Positions 54,701 through 61,963 are shown, counted from the first letter of the stretch. The stretch: 64,000 nt of DNA from Prochlorococcus sp. AG-402-L23 (GCA_003216635.1 QCIO01000004.1:1-64000), one strand, 5' to 3'. Notes: a model not told the origin generated them from the letters alone. Numbers and translations are program-made.

Positions 54701-55318
54701 ATCATTTAATTTTGCATTAGTTTGTTCTATTCTTGTATCAAAAAGTGCTACTCCTGCTAATTCATCAATAAGATTTCTCCTCTCTTTATTATTCATTGAT
54801 ACTATTCTTGTTACATCACCCTGCATAACAACATTACTACCCTCAGGATCAACACTAATATCCCTTAATATTCTTTGTATTTGTTGCAAGGTACATTGTT
54901 TTCCATCGGAAGTATAAGTCGAAGCATAAGAACCACCTGGCATAAGCCTTAGTTTTCTAGAAACTACCCATTCTTTTTGACCTTTATTAAGGGCAGTTTC
55001 TTCTTCTTCTAGTTCCAAAGGCGGAAGGTCCTCTCTGGGAGACCAATCTTCAATGCTAAATTTTACCGATACAGATGTTTCGGATGACTTACCCTCTTTA
55101 ACTTTGGAGTTATTTATTAGATCTGGTAATCTTTCTGCCCTCATCCCTCTACTATTAGCTAGACCTAAACAGAATAAAATTCCATCTAAAATATTACTTT
55201 TCCCAGAACCGTTAGGCCCCGTAACCACTGTAAAACCTTCTTCAAGGGGAATTTTTACACTTCCCCCAAAAGATTTAAAATTTTCAAACTCGACCTGATT
55301 GATATGTACCAATCTCAA
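51728..55318 (-). CDS. smc: Chromosome segregation ATPase SMC
   Basis: SMC forms ring-shaped dimers that organise and segregate DNA. The 1196-residue protein starts with the ATPase head (ENFKSFGGSVKIPL; Walker A TGPNGSGKSNILDGILFCLGL), then a long coiled coil, a hinge at about 510-640 (LLEAGLEGIHGYVAQLGEV), a second coiled coil, and the C-terminal head with signature MSGGEKSLTALSFLFALQ and Walker B YALDEVDSFLDG. Full length. ScpA/ScpB are not in this window. Confidence 0.96.
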   Translation of the reverse strand: MRLVHINQVEFENFKSFGGSVKIPLEEGFTVVTGPNGSGKSNILDGILFCLGLANSRGMRAERLPDLINNSKVKEGKSSETSVSVKFSIEDWSPREDLPPLELEEEETALNKGQKEWVVSRKLRLMPGGSYASTYTSDGKQCTLQQIQRILRDISVDPEGSNVVMQGDVTRIVSMNNKERRNLIDELAGVALFDTRIEQTNAKLNDVFERQERCEILENELQSSKNKLEKECEKAKRYKELKAKLHQIMELEKVLIFDKQVKHLESIEKKETEIEKNKILFNKQKESINKEISVLEDALKILVDELKDKGEDKLIKVNSDIGSINSSLRELDRISNLNKEEGIKLQKQRDEIAISKRNIESEKMRQENFNDNFLYQLNLQIDDQTVKHKESRKKLSDAAGESGEFSKQSIKLNAELESIKNQINPLEIKKRKVEEETIQNNIQKDEILSQIDALELEKQKLFEGNQRKKETSDTKNKNLASNSSEINSLKNEIDLLIKTKSRLNNEQLRLEKDLSRFESRKEALNESRGSYALRILLEAGLEGIHGYVAQLGEVSEKNRYALEIAAGNRLGQIVVDNDHIAAKAIEILKKKKAGRLTFLPLNRIKSPKKNYAISRFDNNRENGFIDKAINLITFDEVYSDVFRYVFGDTLVFSDLSSARSSTQKNRLVTLGGELLEASGAITGGSKLNKDLAYRFGINNDIDDSSPTKERLLVIEEALKESNNDLIIKNNRLSKLNSNRSQIIKDCASFNKEIEVNQDSLKAVSQRIEDCKSRLNKLDNVNNLLVNELDHLKNELKPFLDKFDQLQIIQKANYEKNQKSSLIDFNKDFNNLDKKLELLIKERDTLLDKKNQFALNKERINNSLKITLLQEKNLQESIKQLAIAHSEWIEKRDEFKKELLDLDSQKNSLEKDLGLLRRKRDELNSSISNKRQEYNNYLLKLEYLERDMHSLKEEIRSEKIKLENYKKDLPNPSPQFGEYEGKSLESLQSEISIINAKLQSLEPVNMLALDELEELIERLNGLREKLEILSNERSELLLRIETVSTMRQEAFMQAFIEVDRHFREIFANLSDGDGFLQLENPNSPLEGGLTLVAHPKGKNVRRLASMSGGEKSLTALSFLFALQKYKPSPFYALDEVDSFLDGINVERLSKLISNQSSNAQFIVVSHRRPMISASERTIGVAQARGANTQVLGLPNAA

Positions 55319-55394
55319 GTCTCAATAGCTAAATAAGAATAACTAATTTGCAAAAATTCACAATAGAAATATTACGTTTATTTATAAATGTATA

Positions 55395-55757
55395 TTAATA
55401 ATTTTTGCTCAATCTACAAGAATTAACCGAAATTTCAAACAAACCATAAAGAAGTTCACCATCCAAAATGAATCTATAATATTCAGAGTCCAATTTATCA
55501 GAAACGTTTTTAAATATTCCATGATCAATTCTTTTTACAAACCCTCTATTATCAGAAAGTTCATGTTCTATCCTAGATAGCCATACAAGTCTATGATTTG
55601 GCTGCTTATAAATTTCTATAGAAGCTTGATTGAATAAAGGTAGTTTTAAAAATTTCCAAGTCAAACAATCCATTCCATTTTCAACAAGAAAATCATAATG
55701 AATATCTATAGAGTTAGCAAAATAAACTTTATGTTCAAGCAAAACCCATTTATTCAT
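55395..55757 (-). CDS. LigD-phosphoesterase-domain-like protein (PF13298-type), 120 aa
   Basis: A 120-residue stand-alone protein resembling the 3'-phosphoesterase module of LigD: WVLLEHKVYF (H9), DIHYDFLVENGMDCLTW (H20, D22), NHRLVWLSRIEHELS (H55) and NRGFVKRIDHGIF. In LigD, His/His/Asp and a later His form the metal site; the corresponding residues can be traced here, but the spacing between the first two histidines is longer. No ligase or primase is attached. Function unclear; family call from pattern. Confidence 0.55.
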   Translation of the reverse strand: MNKWVLLEHKVYFANSIDIHYDFLVENGMDCLTWKFLKLPLFNQASIEIYKQPNHRLVWLSRIEHELSDNRGFVKRIDHGIFKNVSDKLDSEYYRFILDGELLYGLFEISVNSCRLSKNY

Positions 55758-55840
55758 TATCTAGTTGATAAATAAATCGAAACTATTTTCAAAACAAAGT
55801 GGAGATAAAGATATATTTTCTTATAGATGGTTCCTGTTAT

Positions 55841-55996
55841 TTAATTACTTGCATCAGGAACAAATCTTAAAGCGATGAATAGCAAACTTCCAGCTCCAGC
55901 GATAGCTGCAGCTACTAATCCAAAATCTGTAGGGATTGTGCTAGATGCAAAAATTAATGATGCAAATGTAATATCCATGATGAAATTTAAACTCAT
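55841..55996 (-). CDS. Small single-helix membrane protein, 51 residues
   Basis: A 51-residue frame (an internal ATG at 55978 gives 45 residues). It has a short N-terminal hydrophobic stretch (MDITFASLIFASS), then a main helix (FGLVAAAIAGAGSLLFIALRF) and the tail VPDASN. The size and single helix suit a small photosystem or NDH-associated protein, but I cannot assign it; it does not match the PsbM, PsbX, PetG, PsaM or PsbY patterns I know. Confidence 0.5.
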   Translation of the reverse strand: MSLNFIMDITFASLIFASSTIPTDFGLVAAAIAGAGSLLFIALRFVPDASN

Positions 55997-56166
55997 TTAA
56001 TAAATTCAGTAATAGCTTAACAAAACCTTCTTACAGAACAGAGTAGATAAATAAAATGTAAATAAACTTTTATATGTTTTTATTCTATATAAATCGCACA
56101 ATTCTTTAAATAAGGGTTCCAAATTAAGAAAATAGGGTCTAATCTGAAAATAAATAAGTTTAAATA

Positions 56167-56628
56167 ATGGAGACTTACCATCCTCCCAAAGAAGTAGAAG
56201 AAAAAGAAGATTACTCTGATCTTCCTGAAAAAGAAGTTATCTCGGAAAAATGGTTACTTGAAAAAATTGACAGTTTAATACCTTTAATAAAAGAAAAATG
56301 GCCTAACATTGCACAACAAACCCTTGAAGCCACAAAAGGGAGTATTGATGATTTAGTTGAAGTGATAGCTAGCCATAGTGGAACCTCAGCAATTGGAATA
56401 AAAAGCCAACTATTTGAAATCATTGATTCAATAAGAGAAAAAAATTGGGAAATATCAGAAAGAATTGAGCCTATAGAAAGTCAATTAGAAGAATTATTAG
56501 AAGAACTGAACAATACACTTAGACCCAAAATAGAAAGTCCAATAAGAAAAAAACCACTATTATCTATTGCTATTGCGGCTGGTATTGGTTTACTAATAGG
56601 AACTCTCCTAAACAGCGGCAGAAAATAA
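56167..56628 (+). CDS. DUF883-like (YqjD/ElaB-type) membrane-anchored protein
   Basis: A 153-residue protein: an acidic N-terminus (PKEVEEKEDYSDLPEKE), long helices, and a C-terminal membrane anchor (PLLSIAIAAGIGLLIGTLLN) ending SGRK. The anchor is like the DUF883 hallmark (PWtsvgiAAavGlllGlL). In E. coli, YqjD and ElaB are ribosome-associated inner-membrane proteins. It is one base away from the next gene, which is holin-like, an arrangement similar to yqjD-yqjE. Confidence 0.65.
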   Translation: METYHPPKEVEEKEDYSDLPEKEVISEKWLLEKIDSLIPLIKEKWPNIAQQTLEATKGSIDDLVEVIASHSGTSAIGIKSQLFEIIDSIREKNWEISERIEPIESQLEELLEELNNTLRPKIESPIRKKPLLSIAIAAGIGLLIGTLLNSGRK

Positions 56629-56629
56629 T

Positions 56630-57016
56630 ATGGAAAAACCCAAAAATAAAAACTTTGCAAATACAGCTTCTAGAATTTCGGCTATCGCAAGTTCAGTGAT
56701 GGATTTGCATGTCAGAATAGCTCTTCAAGAAGTGGATAGAGAAAAAAGAAGATTAATTAGTGGTGGAATATTTCTGGCAATTGGAAGCACATTACTATTA
56801 TTAGTACTAATTTGCATCCATATTATTTTTTATCTTTTTCTAAAAAACTATAATAACTGGAATATTGAATATAATTTATTACTAATAATATTTATCGATT
56901 TATTTCTTGCAGGCTTAAGTTTGAAGCTTGGAGGAAAATTAGCCAAAGGACCATATCTTCCTCAAACATTAGAGGGGTTAGGCAAGACAACAAAGGCCGT
57001 TTTAGGCAAAAAATAA
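56630..57016 (+). CDS. Holin-X-like membrane protein (YqjE-type)
   Basis: A 128-residue protein with two membrane helices (FLAIGSTLLLLVLICIHIIFY and LLLIIFIDLFLAGLSLKLGG) and a basic N-terminus (VDREKRRLISGG), the layout of the putative holin-X/YqjE family (PF07332). Despite the family name this is not phage DNA; it is paired with the DUF883-like gene, as YqjE is with YqjD. Role unknown, probably membrane or ribosome-tethering related. It ends next to the convergent RlmL-type gene. Confidence 0.65.
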   Translation: MEKPKNKNFANTASRISAIASSVMDLHVRIALQEVDREKRRLISGGIFLAIGSTLLLLVLICIHIIFYLFLKNYNNWNIEYNLLLIIFIDLFLAGLSLKLGGKLAKGPYLPQTLEGLGKTTKAVLGKK

Positions 57017-57017
57017 A

Positions 57018-58142
57018 TTACCTAATTAAATACTTTATCCATCTACAATCTATCCCCCCATTACTAACAGGAATTTTGAATGAAGATTTCATTTTCAGAT
57101 ATTTTGTTAGTTTTGGATTTCCACTTAGCAGCCAAAATTCCCAACTTGAAAAATTATTCTTTAGGAAGATTCCCATTTGTTCATATAAACAAATCAATTC
57201 ATTTTCATCGCCCAATTTTTTGCCGTATGGAGGATTACATATGATGATCCCAGGTGTGCAACTTAATTGGAGTGCTAAAAAATCATTATTTATAAGTTCA
57301 ATATAGTTTTCAAGTCCAGCCAATGATATGTTTACATTCGCCTGCTCAAAAACCTTTTTATTAATTTCACATCCTATTATTGTTGGTAATTTTTCATAAT
57401 TTATAATTTTATTTTTTGCCTTATTTTTTTCATTAAGATAAATATCTTTCCTAAAGTCCAACCAATTCTCAAAAAGATATACTTGATCAATATTTATGGG
57501 AACTCCAAGGAATTGGTTTACTGCCTCAATTAAAAAAGTTCCTGAGCCACACATAAAATCTATCAATGGGACTTTGCCATTCCATTGAGTCATATTTATC
57601 AATCCAGAAGCTAAATTTTCTTTTAATGGAGCATTTCCAATTGCGGGTCTATAGCCTCTTTTGTGTAAGCTTTCTACGCTGCTTTGAAGACTGAGAATTG
57701 CTTTATTATTATTTAAATGCAGATGAATTATAAAATCAGGATTATCTAGAGAAATATTTGATCTTTTATTCCAAACTGCCTGTTGCAAATCAGTAATAGA
57801 ATTTTTTACTTCAAGAGCAGTGAAATGAGTATGACTTAAAGAAGATGTTCTCCCAGTTACTTGAACATTAAACGTTTTATCAAAGTGCAACCAATTTAAC
57901 CAATCAAATGAATCTCTAACCCCCGCATATAAAGATTGCTTGTCATAGCAATTAAAACTTGCAATTTCTCTATAAAAACGAAAAGCTAATCTGGAATAGA
58001 AATGAACTCTATAAAAAGTTTCAAAATCACATTCAAAATTAATAAATCTTTTATAAGTATTAATATTAAAGCCGCCTAAATTTGCAATTTCTTCTGCTAA
58101 AGATTTCTCTAGTCCCTCCGGAGATGATGCCACTACATTCAT
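57018..58142 (-). CDS. RlmL/K-type THUMP-domain RNA methyltransferase
   Basis: A 374-residue protein with an N-terminal THUMP-type region (VVASSPEGLEKSLAEEIANLG, FNVQVTGRTSSLSHTHFTALEVK) and a C-terminal SAM-dependent methyltransferase domain (LIDFMCGSGTFLIEAVNQ; IIGCEINKKVFEQANVNIS; GIIICNPPYGKKLGD). The NPPY catalytic motif fits N2-methylguanosine formation. E. coli RlmL is fused to RlmK; here only the L-type half is present. Probable target is 23S rRNA. Confidence 0.88.
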   Translation of the reverse strand: MNVVASSPEGLEKSLAEEIANLGGFNINTYKRFINFECDFETFYRVHFYSRLAFRFYREIASFNCYDKQSLYAGVRDSFDWLNWLHFDKTFNVQVTGRTSSLSHTHFTALEVKNSITDLQQAVWNKRSNISLDNPDFIIHLHLNNNKAILSLQSSVESLHKRGYRPAIGNAPLKENLASGLINMTQWNGKVPLIDFMCGSGTFLIEAVNQFLGVPINIDQVYLFENWLDFRKDIYLNEKNKAKNKIINYEKLPTIIGCEINKKVFEQANVNISLAGLENYIELINNDFLALQLSCTPGIIICNPPYGKKLGDENELICLYEQMGIFLKNNFSSWEFWLLSGNPKLTKYLKMKSSFKIPVSNGGIDCRWIKYLIR

Positions 58143-58202
58143 ATACGATAAAACTTAATAAAAAAACTATTCAATAACCATTTTGCCTGTCAGAATATAA
58201 AT

Positions 58203-58269
58203 GTCCAATTGGACTAGGTGATCTCAACCGATGTTTCGGACAGCGGTTCGATTCCGCTCAACTCCACTA
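58203..58269 (+). ncRNA. ssrA: tmRNA acceptor piece (3' half), permuted gene
   Basis: In alpha-cyanobacteria the tmRNA gene is circularly permuted, with the acceptor half encoded first. The T arm is AGCGG-TTCGATT-CCGCT (58242-58258), followed by CAACTCC and discriminator A; CAACTCC pairs with the coding-piece 5' end GGGGTTG (one G-U). The left part contains the 12-bp palindrome GTCCAATTGGAC (58203-58214), probably a helix. The exact 5' end of the mature piece is not decided by eye. CCA would be added after processing. Confidence 0.88.
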
Positions 58270-58272
58270 TTT

Positions 58273-58463
58273 GGGGTTGTAATGGTTTCGACGGGGCATA
58301 AGGAAGGTGACTGAAGCCGGCTCGGTTAGAGCAAAAACACAAATGCTAACAAAATCGTTAGTTTCTCCCGTCAAACAGCACCAGTTGCTGCTTGATCCTA
58401 AAGGAGATGGGGTTATATCAGCCTTATCAACCAAATGATACGAGGAGTCTGGAAGGACTCCAC
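58273..58463 (+). ncRNA. ssrA: tmRNA coding piece with proteolysis tag
   Basis: The coding half begins GGGGTTGTAATGGTTTCGACGGGG, characteristic of the tmRNA 5' end. The tag frame runs at 58345-58395 and reads ANKIVSFSRQTAPVAA followed by TGA, the known picocyanobacterial degradation tag ending APVAA. A pseudoknot region follows and a hairpin with a T tract ends the unit. tmRNA rescues stalled ribosomes and tags the product for Clp proteolysis. Confidence 0.93.
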
Positions 58464-58471
58464 TTTTTTTT
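58444..58471 (+). terminator. Rho-independent terminator of tmRNA
   Basis: GGAGTC (58444-58449), a TGGAAG loop and GACTCC (58456-58461) form a perfect 6-bp stem followed by AC and eight T residues. It ends the tmRNA transcript; part of the stem may belong to the 3' side of the mature coding piece. Confidence 0.8.
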
Positions 58472-58624
58472 AAATAACTAAGAAGTTGTAATAGATAATT
58501 TATTAGTGTGTAAATATTGCTGCAAATGCTTGTATTAAAAAGAATTTTTTTAATTTTATAAGTATAAATACTGAGAAGATAAGCTTTAAATTAATTTATC
58601 TTATTAAAAATCGAATCTTGCAAA

Positions 58625-58762
58625 ATGGAATCTAATAAAAAACTGAATGACTTGATAATAAATCTCAAACCAAAAGTTATTAGATTCACTGGCGAAAAAT
58701 TTCCCAATGAACTATGGAATAGTGGTTGTCAAATAAAAAAAAATAAGAAAATATCTAGCTAA
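58625..58762 (+). CDS. Small basic hypothetical protein, 45 residues
   Basis: A 45-residue frame. It is lysine/asparagine-rich with a short conserved-looking segment RFTGEKFPNELWNSGC and a basic tail QIKKNKKIS. No membrane helix or domain is recognised. It stands between the tmRNA and the convergent aldo-keto reductase (8 nt gap). Coding status is moderate. Confidence 0.45.
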   Translation: MESNKKLNDLIINLKPKVIRFTGEKFPNELWNSGCQIKKNKKISS

Positions 58763-58770
58763 AAATTGAA

Positions 58771-59733
58771 TTAAATACTTGAAAAAGGATTTTTAGGCAT
58801 TTTTTTTAAACATTTTTTTGAAAATTCCTGAAGTACTTTAAATTCACTTTTATTTAAATTCCAATTGAATACATTCGATACATCTATAACTTGAGATTTT
58901 TTTCGCATTCCAACGAGTGGAATAGCTCCTTGATAAGAACACCAATTAATTGCGACTTGCGCTTGGGAAACTGATCTTTGATTTGCAATTCTTTTTAAAC
59001 ACCTCCGCAATTCATATGTTGGTTTTTTATAGTTTTCAAATAATGCATTGCGAATAAAACTTTTTTCTTTATTCTCTTCTTTATCTGGATCAATACAAAG
59101 TATTCCAAAGGACAAAGGACTATAAGCTAAGAAATCAATATTATTTTCTTCGCAAATTTTTTTTACCTGATATTGTTTTCCTAAATCGGGAGCAAGCAAA
59201 GAAAACTGTATCTGAACACTCTTTAGGCTCTGATCTCTTTTTGCCAAGAAATTAATTAATTTCATCAATCTTTTAGGGCCTATATTTGATAAGCCTATTT
59301 GAAAATCAAAGCCTTCATCTTTTAAATCGCAAAGATTATTCAACAGCCCTAATTCCTGCCAAGGATTGTATTTTGCAGTTGACCAATGTAATTGCACTAT
59401 ATCTAATTTGTTATTAAGTCTTTCTAAACTTTTCAAAAAAGGTTTATTAAAACCTCTGTTACCTATTCTCCAGGGATAAGGTGCAAGTTTGGTTGCTACT
59501 TGAATTCTTTTTTTCTTTGCTGAAGGAGTATTTAGTAAAAATTTTCCAATCAACAATTCACTTCTACCCTGAAGATTCCCGGTACCGTAAGAATCTGCAG
59601 TATCAATTAGATCAAAACCTCTTCGTAACGCTTCATTATATGTCTCACGTAAATCATCGTCATTTGTAGATTGGTAATTCCAGATAAGCTTATTCCCCCA
59701 AGACCACGTACCTAATCCAATTCTTTTCTTCAC
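58771..59733 (-). CDS. Aldo/keto reductase family protein
   Basis: A 320-residue NADPH-dependent oxidoreductase with the TIM-barrel AKR motifs: GTWSWGNKLIW, DLIDTADSYG (catalytic Asp and Tyr), VATKLAPYPWR (Lys), DIVQLHWS (His) and AYSPLSFGIL. The family reduces aldehydes or sugars; the substrate is not determined. Its upstream side faces the ParA-like gene across 151 nt. Confidence 0.9.
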   Translation of the reverse strand: MKKRIGLGTWSWGNKLIWNYQSTNDDDLRETYNEALRRGFDLIDTADSYGTGNLQGRSELLIGKFLLNTPSAKKKRIQVATKLAPYPWRIGNRGFNKPFLKSLERLNNKLDIVQLHWSTAKYNPWQELGLLNNLCDLKDEGFDFQIGLSNIGPKRLMKLINFLAKRDQSLKSVQIQFSLLAPDLGKQYQVKKICEENNIDFLAYSPLSFGILCIDPDKEENKEKSFIRNALFENYKKPTYELRRCLKRIANQRSVSQAQVAINWCSYQGAIPLVGMRKKSQVIDVSNVFNWNLNKSEFKVLQEFSKKCLKKMPKNPFSSI

Positions 59734-59829
59734 TAGCCAATTTAAATAAGGAACTTTATAAGGTTATCTAAAAATATTAACTTCTTTAAAATATTTCAAA
59801 AAATAAGTTTTAAAGCATTAAAAATCAAT

Positions 59830-59871
59830 TTTCTCTTGACATTAAGAAATTATTCTCCAAAGTAAGAGAAA
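59830..59871. promoter_or_regulatory. Inverted repeat upstream of the ParA-like gene
   Basis: TTTCTCTT (59830-59837) and AAGAGAAA (59864-59871) form a perfect 8-bp inverted repeat with a 26-bp spacer, in front of the ParA-like start at 59885. The left arm runs into TTGACA (59836-59841), a perfect -35 hexamer, but no well-spaced -10 is clear. It may be an operator or chance in AT-rich DNA. Confidence 0.35.
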
Positions 59872-59884
59872 TAAAAATAAAAAA

Positions 59885-60556
59885 TTGTTCATTACCGTTT
59901 GCGGACAAAAAGGAGGTGTGGCCAAGACCTGCACAAGTATTCACCTTGCTAGTGTTTGGCATTCTGAAGGTAAAAAAGTTTGCATAGTCGATGCTGACAA
60001 GAATAGATCTGCTTTAGCATACGCATCAAGAGGCAATCTTCCATTTCCAGTTTTCCCCGTCAGTTCAGCTGCTAAAGCATCAAGATCATCAGAAATTGTA
60101 ATAACTGATGGCCAGGCTAGCAGTGATCAAGAAGAACTTAAACACTTAGCGTATGGTTCAGATTTAGTTATCTTACCTACAACTGCAAAAGCAAGATCAG
60201 TAGAATTAACTGTTGAACTAGCTAATTTATTAAGCAACTTAAAAGTTAACCATGCAGTAGTAATAGTAAAAGTTGATTTTAGACAGCAAAAAGCAGCGCA
60301 ACAAGCCAAAGCAGCTCTAGAAAATTTTGGTTTGTATGTTTTTGATACATTTATACCCTTACTTTCAGCATTTGATAAAGCAGAAGCCTCGGGCGATGCT
60401 GTATTTGAAGCTGTAGACGATTTAGGTAGATCAGATCCTCGTCGAATGACGGGCTGGTCTGCTTATTGTTCAATTGCCTCACAAATTCCATGCCTGATTT
60501 CGAAGCCCTCATCCGACACCAACAACTTAAACAACCAACATCCAATCAGCGCTTAA
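59885..60556 (+). CDS. Orphan ParA/MinD-family ATPase
   Basis: A 223-residue P-loop ATPase with the deviant Walker A KGGVAKT carrying the signature lysine (QKGGVAKTCTSIHLASVW), VCIVDADKNRSALAYA and LVILPTTAKARSVELT. Such ATPases position plasmids, chromosomes or protein complexes on the nucleoid. No ParB gene is adjacent. The start is TTG at 59885. A small membrane-protein frame overlaps its last 67 nt and may be the partner. Cargo unknown. Confidence 0.85.
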   Translation: MFITVCGQKGGVAKTCTSIHLASVWHSEGKKVCIVDADKNRSALAYASRGNLPFPVFPVSSAAKASRSSEIVITDGQASSDQEELKHLAYGSDLVILPTTAKARSVELTVELANLLSNLKVNHAVVIVKVDFRQQKAAQQAKAALENFGLYVFDTFIPLLSAFDKAEASGDAVFEAVDDLGRSDPRRMTGWSAYCSIASQIPCLISKPSSDTNNLNNQHPISA

Positions 60557-60732
60557 AAGTAGTTGATTCTCCTAATCTTGAAGATAAAAAAAACGAAGAA
60601 ACAATAATTAGACAATCTGGATTATTAGTTAATTTTTTTGGAGGTTTTATAGGCTCTGTAATTGGAACTTTAACAATACTGTTTCTTTATATGAATGAAT
60701 ATCTACCATTAGATTTACTAAAACTTAAGTAG
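60490..60732 (+). CDS. Small protein with one membrane helix, overlapping the ParA-like gene
   Basis: From ATG 60490 the protein has 80 residues: a soluble N-terminus (PDFEALIRHQQLKQPTSNQR), acidic middle, then a membrane helix (LLVNFFGGFIGSVIGTLTILFLY). It overlaps the ParA-like gene by 67 nt in another frame, and the convergent argJ by 8 nt at the other end. It has no recognised family and is likely translationally coupled to the ATPase. Confidence 0.6.
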   Translation: MPDFEALIRHQQLKQPTSNQRLKVVDSPNLEDKKNEETIIRQSGLLVNFFGGFIGSVIGTLTILFLYMNEYLPLDLLKLK

Positions 60733-61963
60733 TATATTCACTATTTATTTCAACATACTTTTTAGAAAGATCGCACCCCCAAGCTGTGCCTTTCGATTCG
60801 CCAGAATTTAGATTAATCATAATTTTTACAATATCATCTACTAAATATCTACCTTTCATTCTGGACTTAATATAGTCTGTGACTTTTTGTGGATCATATT
60901 TGTTTAACTTGCCGTTTTCCAAAATCTGAGCGTTTCCTATATACAAGTCAACGTCATTTAAATTAAATTTAACTCCAGAATTTCCTGCAGCAGAAATGAT
61001 TCGTCCCCAATTCGGATCACAACCATGTATCGCAGTTTTTACCAAGGCAGAATTACAAATAGATTTCGCGAGCATAATTGCGTCATCTTTATTTTTTGCT
61101 CCTTGAACCAAAACTTCTAATAAACAATTTGCTCCCTCTCCATCCCTTGCAATATTTTTTGCCAAGTTCTGACATACAATATCAATCCCTTTTTGGATAA
61201 TTGGAAAAAACCTTTTTTCAATTTTCTCTCCTGCATTTATTCCAACAAAAGAATCATTTGTGCTTGTCTCTCCATCAACTGATATTGCATTAAAAGATTT
61301 TTTAACCGCAATAGCAATCATTTTGTCCCATTCCTCTTTTTGAATACCCGCATCACAGGTTAGAAAAGCAAGCATTGTAGCCATGTTGGGGTAAATCATT
61401 CCTGAACCTTTTGCAAATCCTGCTATTTTTATTTTTCTACCTTGAATAATCGTCTCTATTGACAGTTTTTTCAAAGTCAAATCAGTAGTTAAAATTGCTT
61501 CTGCTGCATTTTGAAAATTATTACCCTTTAAATCACTAACTAAATTCGGTAAATTTTTTAATAAATCATTTATTTGTATTGGCACACCAATTACACCAGT
61601 AGAGCACATTAAAACTTCTTCTTCTTTTATTCCTAAAAGTTCCGCAATCTTTCCTGTAGCAATTTGAAAATGTTGAATGCCAAGATTTCCTGTACATGCA
61701 TTTGCTTGACCAGAATTAATTAGTATTGCTCTTACAAAACCTGAAGTTGTTTTAATCCTTTCCTCACAAATATCCACACAAGAAGCGCGAACTATTGATT
61801 GGGTAAACATCCCACTAAAAATACTTCCTTCTGGAGCGAGTATTAGTGCTAAATCTTTTTTATTAGAAGCTTTTAAACCAGCAGATATCCCAGCAAAAAG
61901 AAACCCCTTGGGTGTTACCTTACTGTCATCAACAAAAGACCAATTGGAATCTAACTGGCTCAA
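60725..61963 (-). CDS. argJ: Bifunctional ornithine acetyltransferase/N-acetylglutamate synthase
   Basis: ArgJ recycles the acetyl group in arginine synthesis and, in the bifunctional form, also acetylates glutamate. The 412-residue precursor is cleaved at Thr in KGSGMIYPNMATMLAFL, leaving that Thr as nucleophile; other segments are INSGQANACTG, DGETSTNDSF and WGRIISAAGNSG. Length is normal. It diverges from coaE across 76 nt. Confidence 0.94.
   Translation of the reverse strand: MSQLDSNWSFVDDSKVTPKGFLFAGISAGLKASNKKDLALILAPEGSIFSGMFTQSIVRASCVDICEERIKTTSGFVRAILINSGQANACTGNLGIQHFQIATGKIAELLGIKEEEVLMCSTGVIGVPIQINDLLKNLPNLVSDLKGNNFQNAAEAILTTDLTLKKLSIETIIQGRKIKIAGFAKGSGMIYPNMATMLAFLTCDAGIQKEEWDKMIAIAVKKSFNAISVDGETSTNDSFVGINAGEKIEKRFFPIIQKGIDIVCQNLAKNIARDGEGANCLLEVLVQGAKNKDDAIMLAKSICNSALVKTAIHGCDPNWGRIISAAGNSGVKFNLNDVDLYIGNAQILENGKLNKYDPQKVTDYIKSRMKGRYLVDDIVKIMINLNSGESKGTAWGCDLSKKYVEINSEYTT

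Noticed and set aside
56630-57016. Prophage remnant suggested by the holin-family protein
   Set aside because: No integrase, capsid, lysin or attachment site is nearby, and the gene is paired with a DUF883-like gene as in non-phage genomes.
58203-58266. Separate tRNA gene suggested by the T arm
   Set aside because: The T arm and acceptor belong to the permuted tmRNA: the 3' strand pairs with the coding-piece 5' end, and no anticodon arm exists.
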